DNA of 64,000 bases, taken from assembly GCA_039602395.1 (NCBI GenBank), contig JBCNJP010000025.1, positions 54,038,555-54,102,554 on the forward strand, in the 5' to 3' direction. Shown piece by piece: positions 11,406 through 22,251 of the stretch; position 1 is the stretch's first letter, and the number at the start of each line of letters is the position of its first letter. Source of the DNA: Deinandra increscens subsp. villosa (taxonomy: Eukaryota; Streptophyta; Magnoliopsida; Asterales; Asteraceae). A program made the position numbers and the translations under genes. The notes beneath the pieces are model-generated. The model saw only the letters and a list, made by a program, of their open reading frames with translations, did no database searches and was not told the origin of the DNA.

Positions 11406-12100
11406 AGTTAAAATTCAATCTTTTTGCTCCCAGATCACTTTGAAGTTTAAGAAGGAATCAAGAGAACTTGATTCCCTCTAGAACTTATGAGTACCATAAT
11501 CCAGTTTCTCTAAGGTGGCACAAAACAAATTTCAAACTCAAACAACCAATCTGAAACGGATAACGTATTCAAAGCATCAAATAAGTTTACTTAGTTCTGA
11601 AAATGGGTCAAAATGCATAAATCGAACTATTTAAGTCAAGCATGACAATTGTGAGCATAAATCAATTTTAACATCTTATGAGACTCATAAGACAGTCCTA
11701 AATACTAATTGTAACACAAAACATTCAAACTAATCAAAATTTAACTGAAAAGTGGTACAAAATTATGCAAACTGTTATAGAATAACTCAAACCTCAATGT
11801 TAAGCCAAGTTGGAACAAATTTTTGACAAAAAAGTATGCATACTTAGCCTAAAAAGTGATTATGAGAGCAAAGATAATCTATCAAAACTTTAAACACATT
11901 GTGTTCTATATCGACAGTAGCACTATCTTAACATCATCAACATATACCTAGACTAGCATACATACTGATAATCATATCAACTTGGTCAAACTTGTCGTTG
12001 ATTGTACATGAAAGGATGTCTGGTCAAACACATAGTGCACTTACACATTTACGTGTCATAGGTGAAGTCTAGGCGATTCACCAACACTATGAAGCATTTG
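11406..12100. other. Non-coding flank right of E1
   Basis: Continuation of the host sequence interrupted by E1. A/T-rich, nothing recognisable. Confidence 0.35.
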
Positions 12101-12960
12101 GTTTATTTTAGCACGCACCCAATGTGAGTTTACAGCCCCCACTTTTACTGTTTGATTTGGGGGAGAAGACATGCGGTAAAACAATTCTTTTTTGAAAGCT
12201 TAGTAGACTATAATACTGTTCTTGTGAAAAATAGTGATTAGCATTTTGCCACATGAAAGTCCTTTTACAACGTACCACTAGTATTGAGAATAGCGGGGAA
12301 ATATAAAGTAATACTACTGGGCCTGACAAGCCCCACCCGAGCAAGTCGCTCTAGCCTAACAGAGAGTTGAACGGTGTTTTATTTTCCGAACATTACTCAT
12401 GCACGACATTGCATGGTGGGAAAGATAGTTCTATGAGTCAGCTCGGTTACATGTCACTATGTGTTACAAATCAATATAGACAAGCTATTTATCGGTATAT
12501 TAATCTAAATTTTTAGGACCTTGGGGTTTGTGCATACGGTTCGTCTCAGGGAGCCTAACTACATTCCTTTTAAAAAAACTATTACATTCATAATTTTTTG
12601 TATAAACCTGTGAACTCACTAACCTTGTGTTGACACTTAGCATGTTTCTTCTTAGGTCCTTTGGCGGCACTGGACTAGGACGCACTATAGGTAACTCATG
12701 ATTTTTTGTTTAATCATACATTTTCATTTGAACGTTGTTTGTCTTGGGCGCTTGCATGGGCGAGATACTAAAACTTGTTTTAAAAATCTTATTGCTTTCG
12801 CTGGTTATGTTTTTACGCTTCCGCGAACATTGAACATTAAACTATGTTTTTTTAAACTATTTAAACTCGTAAAGAGTCTGATGCACACGATATATATATA
12901 GATTGCCTGCAAGAATGACCTTAAAATTTATAACCTAACTCATCTTTACTACGCTTGCAG
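12101..12960 (+). repeat. Probable Tekay-like LTR fragment
   Basis: No ORF. Near 12610-12660 is CTGTGAACTCACTAACC followed by GTTGACAC and then TTCTTCTTAGG. The same arrangement (CATGTGAACTCACTC...GTTGACAC) occurs at 29583-29610 inside the 1.37-kb LTR-like block, so I take this to be a diverged LTR of a related Ty3 family in plus orientation. Ends are not definable. Confidence 0.45.
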
Positions 12961-14095
12961 ATATAGGAAAGCGGACCTGTCATATGGCAGTATTAAAGAA
13001 TGACTCAGGGTCGACCTAAGGAAGCAACGGTATAATCAAAACTAACCTAGTAAAAATCATTAAGACTCTGTCACAATTCTTAATGACTAGAAGTAAATAT
13101 AAACTTATAGCAGAAATGGTAATAGAAATCAGATATGAGAAAATAAATATCATCTAAGACTGATCACCATCTAGCATTACCTAAACCTAACATTGACTTA
13201 TCGCAACTTAACTATCTAAAGGATACAAAATCGCTAGAGACTGAATCTGCAATTAAAACACAGCCACGACAAAGTATCTACAAATTAATGACTTAGCTAT
13301 AAGTCATTAAACACATGACCAAAGACCTAGGATCATAGACAAATCCTATTCTGACTAATCATGATATACTAACAAGTTATGACCAAACCACATACCATAA
13401 CGTATGCAATATACCTAGTCACTTCACCAATCCTTTTAATCCAAGACATGGAAGCTAAGGTTCACGACTAACTATAATTAAAGACATAACTCAACCGAGA
13501 TGGACTATTTGAATCTGCATTATCAGCAATTCCTATCTAGGCTCGCTAGAATTCCTAAATACATATTGAAATCGCTAGATAACAACTAAGAAAAAAGCAT
13601 CAATTTGACAAGCAGAATACGTCTACACTAGCAATCAAACAAAGTATCATTAGGAATGGATGAAACACAATAAACAATAACACACTTCTGATATGCAATA
13701 GGAATCATAATCATTATACTAAAATCATTATGTCATGCGATAAACCAAAGTCAAATCATAGGTAATAACTGAAATTGATCACATTGTCTTAGACAATATC
13801 AAGAGGATTAGCCTCTCATCGTTAATAAACTAACTATTACATCAGAAATAAACTAAAATGACAATGTAAATGCAAACCCAGGATGAACAATGGTGGAATC
13901 TTCGATCTGAACACCGCCTTGAATATATTAGCACCTTGAAACACCTTCTCTGGCTTCAATACTTGGCTTGGAAACCGAAATCACGTCTGGAAAATGGGTA
14001 TGGAATTGTAAGAATGACATTAGGGCTTCAAATAAATGGCTTCAATAACGAGTTGCTACGTGCGTAACGGGTCGTTAGCGCCGCCATAAATCTAT
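12961..14095. other. Non-coding Athila-like debris
   Basis: No coding content. GGGTCGACC near 13010 and the TAACGAGT / GTAACGGGTCGTTA words at 14046-14078 resemble words of the Athila-like copies at 32440-33010. Assignment is by resemblance of layout. Confidence 0.35.
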
Positions 14096-14312
14096 GAATT
14101 AGGGTTTCTGGTAAACATGTTGTAACAGCTCGTTCTCTGGTAACGAGTCGTGACGTAATGAATAAATCCGTAATTATCACTTTGCCCCCTTCTATTTACC
14201 TCTTTAAGACATTTCATAGCAAACAAGGGAAAACAGACCAAACTAATGCATAAACTATCAACAAATGAGGGTGTTTAACTAATAAATAAATGTGTAATTT
14301 GGAACACATCAA
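14096..14312. repeat. Dispersed repeat R, copy 1
   Basis: Begins GAATTAGGGTTTCTGG and ends GGAACACATCAAA. A second copy lies at 53069-53333 with an extra insertion of about 50 bases. It contains the word GTAACGAGTCGTGACG. It is followed by CATCCCCCCATTTAG, similar to the block near 2430. Confidence 0.8.
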
Positions 14313-14556
14313 ACATCCCCCCATTTAGACTTTCCTCGTCCCTGAGCAAACCTCTAACTACAGCATTACATTTCCTAACAAAGCTTTGAACAAGTAATGG
14401 TTGATGGTTACAACTCTAAACGAATAAAGACAACCAAAGGCATAGCTAGTCACATGTGTTTGGTTTCTCAGAGGATAGACCAAACAAAACAGTTTTAGAG
14501 TTGAAAATCATACACAACAAACACTGGACTTCTTTCCTCAGAACTATTCCTTAGCT
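14313..14556. other. Non-coding sequence
   Basis: Continues the ATCCCCCC-type block; no feature recognised. Confidence 0.35.
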
Positions 14557-14779
14557 GTAACACCCACACTAATAAATACCCATATATTTTTCACAATAAA
14601 ATTTTTGCATCATTTTGTTGATAATTATACCTTCTCTCCTTTTAAGAATAGAAGAACCATAACCGATAACAAACACGAATAATATTATAAATACATATAT
14701 ACAAACACATTCACTCATCTATTAATTTCAACCACTCCCAAATTCCAATTCTTAACATTATCCATCTTTCACCTCTCAA
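14557..14779. other. Unrelated sequence in place of the E2 5' LTR U3
   Basis: Begins TGTAACACCC (LTR-like start) and holds a TATA-like TATTATAAATA near 14692. It does not match the corresponding part of the E2 3' LTR. Either the E2 5' LTR is truncated here or it recombined with another LTR. Confidence 0.4.
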
Positions 14780-14889
14780 GTTGTGTGTGTAACCCTTCAT
14801 TCGGTGAAATAAACTCAGTTTGTTATTTACTGGTTTATGTCATCTTCTAAGCTTGAAACACTGAACAAGATCCGCTTAGGGCAACTATA
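14780..14889 (+). repeat. E2 5' LTR, partial
   Basis: Matches the 3' LTR from TTGTGTGTGTAACCCTTC to the end (CAACTATA here, CAACTACA at the 3' copy). The upstream part is missing. Confidence 0.75.
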
Positions 14890-14891
14890 AG

Positions 14892-14903
14892 TGGTATCAG
14901 AGC
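14892..14903 (+). promoter_or_regulatory. E2 primer binding site
   Basis: TGGTATCAGAGC, complementary to initiator Met-tRNA. Confidence 0.9.
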
Positions 14904-15099
14904 TTAGGTTCTTCAGTTCAGTGAAAAATCTCAAGTTTTAAAGCTTTTTCACAAAACAGTTTTGCAAAAGTCATATTTTTCAAATTCTGATCCGACCAAA
15001 ATGTTCTAAATCAGTTTTAAATCACTTTTGATAAAAGGTTTTTCATGAATTTCATAATAATCAGAAATTTATAGCCAAAAGCATGTCACCGTGAGAAGA

Positions 15100-15440
15100 G
15101 TATGTGTCATTCGTTGGTCATTCGGTGATCATTTTTATGATCATTCGGCAGTGTGTCATTTTCATTTTCTGGTCATTCGGCAGTCAATCTTCATATTCTG
15201 GAATTTTCATCCGCCGAATCAGCTCATTCGGCAAATCTGTTTCATTCGTTCGTTTTGTTTATTCGGTCGTTAGTTTTCATTTCCTGAGTCTTCATTCGGC
15301 TAATCACCCTCATTCGCCAGGCATATTTCATTCGACAGTTTTATCTTACATCCGGCTGTATTGTATCATTCGCTAGTTGTTTAATTGTTCATTCAGCAGA
15401 ATTGTTTCATTCAACAGATATAACCTCATTCGGTGAAATA
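15100..15440 (+). repeat. E2 leader: dispersed CATTCGG words
   Basis: Roughly a dozen or more CATTCGG/CATTCGC/CATTCGT-type words over 340 bases before gag. The E2 3' LTR carries the same word as an 11-bp inverted repeat. Confidence 0.8.
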
Positions 15441-15458
15441 ATTTCTCAAACACTCAAG

Positions 15459-18400
15459 ATGAACGATTTTCAAGCTTTTGCAAAAATTCAATCGACAATG
15501 CAAGCAATGCTGAATTATGATAATGAAATTGTTACAAGCAGAAAGTACCTAAGCTCATGAAATTGGAAGATTATCATAACTGGAAAAAGCATTTTGAAGC
15601 CTATGTTGGTACTAATGATGTTGATTTGTTGTGTCTTATAGAAGATGGTTATACCTATCCTCAAGAGAATGGTGAACCAAAGATGTGAATAGATCTCACT
15701 TCGGATGAAATGAAAGCTTATCAACGTGAGAAGAAAGCTTATGGTATTCTCACTATGGCATTACCGAAGGAGGTTTTGCATCAATTGAAGACATGCACAA
15801 AGTCAAAGCAATTACAGGATGCATTGAAATTAAGATGTGAAAGTCAAAGCAATTACAGGATGCATTGAAATTAAAATGTGAAGAAACGATCAATACAAGA
15901 AAAAGCAAGAAGAAAGTACTGAACAAAGAATTTGACAATTTTAAGCATTATCCGGATGAAGATGTCACCGCTATTGTTTCAAGATTTTCTCACTTGATTA
16001 GTGAAAAGGAAATTATTGATATCAAGAAAAAGAAAGAAGAGCTAAAAGAAAAGATTCTAAAAGATTAAAAAAGATTTTAAAAGATTTTTCTAGTAGGTGG
16101 GAGAATTACATTCTGGTGCTGACTCATGACAAGGAGTTTTCTGCATCAACATTTCATGAATTAACGAGAAAATTACAAGCCCAGGAGTTAGAGATGTTAA
16201 CTACCAACAAATCATCAGCTACTGTGCGGAATCCTGAAATCTGTTATGGATAGAATGTTGCTAGTGCAAATGCTAAAGCTAAAGCAAATCAGAGTTCTTC
16301 GCCTACAACAGCTTTCATGGCTGAAAGTTGGTTTGGAAATAAAACTTTTGTTTCATCTAAAGGGTGCAGTGTAAATATTCCAGTTCAAGGAAATCAGAAT
16401 GCATTTACTGTTAAATCATCGGAAGAATATTTGGGGTTAATTACATCTTTATTTTCATCTTATTTTGGAGTTGTATCTGGAAGTGTGCCAACAACAGAAA
16501 TAATCGATGAAGAATTACGACCAGATTGATCTTGATAATCTGGAACAAATGGATCTAAATTGGCAATTCGAAATGTTGGTGCAAAGAGCAAAGAAATTTC
16601 TTAGCAAAACGGGAAGAAAATATCTAAATTATGGAGGCAAGATTGGATTAGACAAATCCAAGGTCAAATGCTACAATTGTTCCAAGTTTGGAGGCTTTGC
16701 TCGTGAATGTAAACATTCCAAAAGTGAAAATGTCAAGGATTCTAAGGATTCAAATATCAATTCTAAAACTGCATTGGTTAGTCAAGTTGATGAAGGATAT
16801 TATTTGGGTAAAATGTTTGGTTCTCAAACAGCATTTATGGCTACCATTACATCAAATGTTGATCAATCATCTCATGGTGAATCTGATGCTAGTGGTGGTT
16901 ATCAGTCAATGTGTGGTTTATGGTCCAAGAAGGATAAGCGTTTTGAAGAACTGCTTAAGAAGTATGAGTTGTTGATGAAAGAAAGGGATGTTTTGTTCTT
17001 GGAAGTTTGAAAGTTAAACGAAGAAAAGGATGTTCTTGTGAAGAATTTAAGAATGCTTCTGAAGAAGATCTTCAGTCTCACCAAAGAATTTCCAAATTAA
17101 CTGAAGAAAATAGTTTTTTGTCCAAAGATGTTAATAAATGAAAGAAGGAAGTGGATGATATGGCAGTTACGTTTGATGAATTATATGAATAGTCAAAGAT
17201 TAAGCTTGAAGGTCTTCAAAAGACGATCACTGATCATAATGCTAAAGAATTAAGTCATCAAGAGGATAACACGAAGCTGTTAGATGACAAAACAAAATTG
17301 CTTCATCAAAACAAGCTTCTCAAAGCCAATGATGAAATTCAAATAAAATAATGAAGAAAAGATTCGAAAAGAATTATTTGATGAGTTGGAAAATATGAGG
17401 ATGCAGAAAGCAGAAACAAATAGAGCAGCAAGAAAATCAATTGTTACTGAAAAAGAGCTTGTTGACGCTCTTCAAAATATTTCTGAATTAAAAATTGAAG
17501 TGATTGATGTCAACCGCAAGTTGAACAACGTCACTAATTCTTAATCTTTTACAAGTTTTCTGTGCAAGGATGAAGTTTTTCAAAAGGATTTTGAGAACAC
17601 TGCTCCTCCTCCAGCAATACCAACTGAATATCTCAAGATTTAACTGAGAACAAGGACGAATTTGGTGATTATTCTGAGTTAGTGTCTCAAAAATCAGAAG
17701 AAAGTGTTAGTCTACAAGGGAAGAAAAAGAAGTCAAAGAAGGCTGGTAAGAAGGTGGTTAATCAAGAAGCTGGAAGTTCAAAGATTCCAAAGTGTGTTTC
17801 AAGCTCATCATCTACTGAAAGTGAGAAGGCAGCTTTACCAACGGAAAAGATCACCACTCATACAAATATTGATGAATCATTATTTTATGAGCAAAAACCG
17901 TTGAAGGATGTTAAACTGAATTCTCAAAACTTGTAAAGAAAGATCATGAAGCATCAGGTTCTCAAAGTAGAAATTCCGAGAAGCAAGTTGGGTTAGGGTT
18001 TAAACAGCCAGAACTCGAAAACAAAAGGCAAATGGTTTGAAAAACAAGAAGAAATTTTTAAAGCTAAGATGGATGAGATTGATAGATGGTTTCAATCCAA
18101 AATGTCTCATTCTTTCAAGCACATGAGTTTTTCAAAATCTCCTCGTGCTGATGAGAAGTCTCCAAAGTTTTCTTCATGTGGTTCTAATTCCACTTCTGAA
18201 AATGTTCAAAGAAGGAAGCTGAAGACAAGAAGGTGTTATATATGTCGCCAGAAAGGACATTTAGCTTAGGACTGTCTAATGAATAATGAAGGACATCAGG
18301 ATGTGGGTTATTCTCCTGATAGTTCTCTCAGTCCTACATCTCAATGGGTTCGTAAGCTTAGATCACAATATTTGGTTCTTGATTCGTTTGATTCAACTTT

Positions 18401-18830
18401 ATGTGATGAGAAGGAAGAAAGGACAAAGACCTCAGTTTGTAAGTCAAAAGTTGTTGATAGCTCACTGCTAAGTAAGGATCTTACTGCTCAACGTACATGG
18501 TATGTTTGCAATATTAAAGGTCACCTTGCTATTTCTTGTCCTTCTAAAATTTTGACAAAAGGTAAAAAAAAACATATGCTGGTTTGCCTGCTGGTCCAGT
18601 TTTGATCATCGATAATTCAGGCATGGTTTTTTATCAGTTTAAACCTTGCAAATTTGTTCGTAAACAAACTTTTAAGGGAAAGGGTGGTCCTTCATAGGTT
18701 AGCCCAAAAAATGACTCATCAAAAACTGCTTCACTGATGAGGTGGAAACCTAAAGTGGTTCTTACGGGTAAAGAAAATGTTGAAACTGGTCGACCTGCAG
18801 CCAAGGGCTCAGGTTTGTTTAAAAACTAAT
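15459..18830 (+). pseudogene. E2 gag, degraded
   Basis: Starts at ATG with NDFQAFAKIQSTM, parallel to E3. The order of parts follows E3: Gag core; FDNFKHYPDEDV near 15940; first knuckle near 16670 where the His is replaced by Gly (CYNCSKFGGFAREC); coiled-coil region 16920-17530; second knuckle near 18235 with a stop codon inside it (CYICRQKGHLA then TAG); and a third knuckle-like motif near 18500 whose first Cys is Trp (WYVCNIKGHLAISC). A 41-bp tandem duplication at 15800-15881 adds one of many frameshifts. Clearly non-functional. Confidence 0.85.
15800..15881 (+). repeat. 41-bp tandem duplication in E2 gag
   Basis: Two adjacent copies (15800-15840, 15841-15881) differing at one or two bases. 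41 is not a multiple of three, so it breaks the gag frame. Confidence 0.9.
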
Positions 18831-19480
18831 GTTTTTTACTAGTGTGTGCAGGTACTTCCAAAAGACCTGTCGGCGATTGCAAAGTTGCTGATGATGGAGT
18901 ATGCTGCTTAACTTAAACTACAAAGATTTCAAATTTCAAATTTCAAAATTAAAATTTTTAATTTCAAAACCTAAAAGGTATCCGCATTGATTGATTAATT
19001 TTCTTTCTTTAAATTCCGTTGTTAGATTTAGGGAGAGAACATTTGAAAAAATCCAAAAATAGTGTCTTGTTTTTATAAAATTAAAAACCCAAAAATAGAA
19101 TTTTTCATTTTAAGGGGAGAAATGCATGTCATGGTGAAGGTAAATACATGCAAAATATATATACCATGGTGAATACATGCAAAATATATAGAAAATTGAG
19201 AAATTGATCATTGGAAAATGTAGGTACACTGGCTAGCATATCTGACTCATGGATAGAGTATATGAAAAAGCCATAAGACCATTGTTTGATGTACTTGGTA
19301 GGCTCAGCAAATCAGAAAGTATACTGATGAGATATACACTAAATGCTTATGGTTGACCTAGTGGATAACATCTTAAAGCGTATTTCATGACAAAGAGAAA
19401 AGTGTGTGAAAAAGAAAATGAGTAGTCATTGTGTATACATGTGTTCATTTTGCAAAGATTTAAACTTGTTTGGCTTTCTT
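18831..19480 (+). other. E2 3' non-coding region, proximal part
   Basis: Holds the family-shared junction block (GTGTGCAGGTACTTCCAAAA, from about 18842), AAAGGTATCCGCATTG near 18975, one TTAAGGGGAGAAATG polypurine-like block near 19111, and a 20-30-base local duplication ending CATGCAAAATATATA near 19150-19190. No ORF. Confidence 0.55.
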
Positions 19481-19486
19481 TATTTT

Positions 19487-19726
19487 CTTAAATGATCGGA
19501 CTATCTCTACGTATACGGGAGTATCAACCTGATAGTTGTTCATTTAAGGTTCTGCTTTATTTTTTTGGTGATTCGTATAATTCATCGGACTTTTTCTGCG
19601 TATACGGAAGTATCGACATGATTGTTGTTGAATTATACAATTTTAGTTTGTTTTATTTTCTTATTTTGTTAAATTCGAGGCCTTATCTACGTATCGAAAG
19701 ATCGACCTTAAGGTAGACGATTTAAT
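19487..19726 (+). other. E2 triple stem-loop (structured RNA candidate)
   Basis: a, 19487-19548 (CTTAAATGA / TCATTTAAG); b, 19575-19638 (GTATAATTCA / TGAATTATAC); c, 19668-19726 (core TTAAAT / ATTTAA). Inner mini-hairpins: ATAC-GGGA-GTAT, ATAC-GGAA-GTAT and ATC-GAAA-GAT. Stem a differs from E1 at two positions on each side and both changes are compensated. Confidence 0.8.
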
Positions 19727-20588
19727 GTTTTTATTTCTTTTTGCATGGAACACAGTTGATGATATCATAAATACAAAACACTATGTGTTAAACACAAGTG
19801 TTATCACACGAGAAAAAGTAAAATGGTTGAATATGTCAGATAGTGTAGGGTCCACTGGTCAAAGCAAATAAATAATATCTTAACATATCCAGATGTTATG
19901 AGTATGATTCTGCCAGAGCTTAAGATGGACAAATTATATCAGCAATCAACATGGCTTATGTGCTTCAATTAGTTTAAATTGAAGTGTAGTTCAGAACGCT
20001 AAGACCAATCTGATCCAGTAGAATAATCTTTCTTAAAACCAATAATAGAGTGTGATTCAGTATTTTGTTTATGTTTTCATTTCAGAAAAATTCAAAAAGA
20101 TTTTCGGTGTGTTTTAACATAAGTTTAAAAAATCAAAAATGTTTTAGGTGTGTTTTGATTTAAAGTTTCTAAAACCCAAAAAGATTTTATTTCTATTTTG
20201 TTTTTTATATGATCAAAACAGGATACATCAAATTTCAAAAATGTTTTTAAAACATATCTTGATTCTCCGAAGGAGATTTTTGCCCAAGATTAACTTAAAC
20301 TCAGAATAAAAAAGGAAAACCGCACCTCTGTCTTCTGAAGCTGTAGGTTGAAGTATGACTCGGGCATGGTCAATGGGAAGTGTGTTAGAAGATTCGGATA
20401 GCTCCAGGTTCAAGTGGTTCAGTGATATGGTTCTGTTCCAGCCATGCAAATTCTAGTTCAACTGAGATCAAGATTCAAGGAATGAAGATCAAGTATTGTC
20501 CATGGGGGGGTATTTGAAGATCAACTTTTGAAGATCTGAAGATTTGAAATGTTGAAGTGGCGGATACATCATATGCCAAAGGGAACTT
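19727..20588 (+). other. E2 3' non-coding region, distal part
   Basis: Shares blocks with E1 and E3 (TTTTTGCATGGAACACAGTT; AGATTTTCGGTGTGTTTTA). The tract before the 3' LTR (CCAAAGGGAACTT) is a weak polypurine tract. A better one, CATGGGGGGG, lies about 85 bases upstream. Confidence 0.5.
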
Positions 20589-20924
20589 TGTTAGTACATA
20601 GAGCTTATGTGTTAAATGATGTATCGTGTCATGTCTGTAGAGTTGCTAGGGCATTCTGTGTGAGTCATGTATTTTATATGGGAGAATGAGTCTTGTCGAA
20701 TGAGTGGCGAATGGCCACCGAATGAGACATTCATTCGGTGGACAGTTTGTCTATAAATAGACAACTTCATTCGGGTCAGAAAGACTTTTGCTAGTTGAGA
20801 GTTTCATACGGTGAGCTGTGTGTGTAACCCTTCATTCGGTGACATAAACTTAGCTTGTTATTTACTATTTTCTGTCATCTTATAAGCTTGAAACGATAAA
20901 CAAGATCCGCTCAGGGCAACTACA
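20589..20924 (+). repeat. E2 3' LTR
   Basis: 336 bp, TGTTAGTACATAG to CAACTACA. Contains a perfect 11-bp inverted repeat (CCACCGAATGA / TCATTCGGTGG, 20715-20725 and 20731-20741) and the TATA box TATAAATA near 20753. Confidence 0.85.
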
Positions 20925-21198
20925 CCTCTTCCACCATCGCTGATACTCAACACCCTCTCTCACCACCATGTACACAACCAACTCGGTCCTCCACCACCAC
21001 GAGGACCACAAGACTCCTACCTCCAACCTACCTCGTGTTGTATGAAGACCATGCATGGATTCCACCTCGGCTATATGAACACCAAGTCCATGCAACCAAC
21101 ACTCTAGGTAAACTACACCATTCTAATTGGGTTGAGAACTAGACTTATCACACACACACATTAGCACACTCTCTAACACACATGCATGTACTATAATC
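20925..21198. other. Sequence between E2 and E3
   Basis: CCACC-rich, no gene recognised. It ends with TAATC, the left target duplication of E3. Confidence 0.5.
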
Positions 21199-21547
21199 TG
21201 TAGAAGCATATTCTTATGCTACGTTGTGTCTCGTGTATTGTATCTATGTGAGAGCATATGTGTGTGTGACTATGAGGGCAGCGGACCAGTTGGTCCTGCG
21301 TACCAAATGGTCCGCCCGAACCAGATGGTCCGAATATGGTCCGCAACTCATTTAGTCGTACCTATAAATAGGTATCATGTGTAGAGAGTTTAGAACTTCT
21401 TGCCATATTCTACACTTCTGTGTGTGTTTCTGTGTGTGTACTCTCAAGGCTTATTAATACAAATTCCATTTGTATTTACTTGTTTGATCTCTTCTTCATC
21501 TCGTTATCACGTGATTAGCAAACGATCCATCGCTCCTTGCGTCTACA
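21199..21547 (+). repeat. E3 5' LTR
   Basis: Holds GCGGACCAGTTGGT / ACCAAATGGTCCGC (21281-21294 and 21302-21315), an inverted repeat with 13 of 14 pairs, followed by further TGGTCCG words and TATAAATA near 21363. Confidence 0.92.
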
Positions 21548-21549
21548 AG

Positions 21550-21561
21550 TGGTATCAGAGC
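21550..21561 (+). promoter_or_regulatory. E3 primer binding site
   Basis: TGGTATCAGAGC two bases after the LTR end; complementary to initiator Met-tRNA. Confidence 0.92.
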
Positions 21562-21784
21562 TATCTGGTTCCATTTGCTGATCATATTCTGTGATTTTGG
21601 AGATTTTTAGAGAGAGAAAGTGTGGGGTTCTTACATTTTTCATCAAATTCTTCCAATTCCGAGTGTTTCTATGGTGAAAAATGATTTTCGAGTGTTCCTA
21701 TAGTGTTTACGCACCTTCGTGATCCAAGTTTCAGTCAAAATCATCAGAAATTCAAAAAATCAGTTCATTCTGCGTGAAACTCGA

Positions 21785-22045
21785 CTGGTCCGCCCGATGA
21801 ACATTCTGGTCCGCCATTTGGTCCGCTAGGTAATATTCATCGAGCTGGTCCGTGGCGGTTATCGCGTACCAGTGTGATCCGCTGAAAAATCTGGTCCGCC
21901 GTACCAGTTTTGGTCCGCCGTATCAATCTGATCCGCAGGTATAATCTGATCCGCTGAGGTATAATCTGATCCGCTGAATCGTAGTTTGGTCCGCTATTTG
22001 AACTGATCCGGGTTTTGGTCCGCTGAAAGTGTTTTGGTCCGCTGG
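21785..22045 (+). repeat. E3 leader: dispersed TGGTCCGC words
   Basis: About a dozen TGGTCCGC / TGATCCGC words over 260 bases, the same word as in the E3 LTR. The downstream leader (about 22076-22251, ACTTGAGAACCGTAAAGAG onward) is shared with E1 6515-6688 and is free of words. Confidence 0.85.
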
Positions 22046-22251
22046 CAGAAAAGTGTTCATCACTAAAACTGACGTAACTTGAGAACCGTAAAGAGTTACG
22101 GAACCCAATACCAGTCAAAACGTTCGTCTCGACGAGATCTAGGACTTGTACCTGCCTACGGCCAGTACCGTCCAGTTTTGACCCACTAAATCCGCTTGGA
22201 AGACCTCCGTTTTTGAGTTCGAAGTTTTTGAGGTGTCATATTTCGGAAAAT

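Larger units (their letters stand above)
14780..20924 (+). mobile_element. E2: gag-only copia-type LTR retrotransposon
   Basis: Same family architecture as E1 and E3: primer site after the (partial) 5' LTR, a leader packed with CATTCGG words, degraded gag from 15459 to about 18830, the family 3' non-coding blocks with the triple stem-loop, and a complete 3' LTR (20589-20924). No pol domain is present. Only the last 110 bp of the 5' LTR matches the 3' LTR, and I found no target duplication, consistent with loss or exchange at the left end. Confidence 0.8.
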
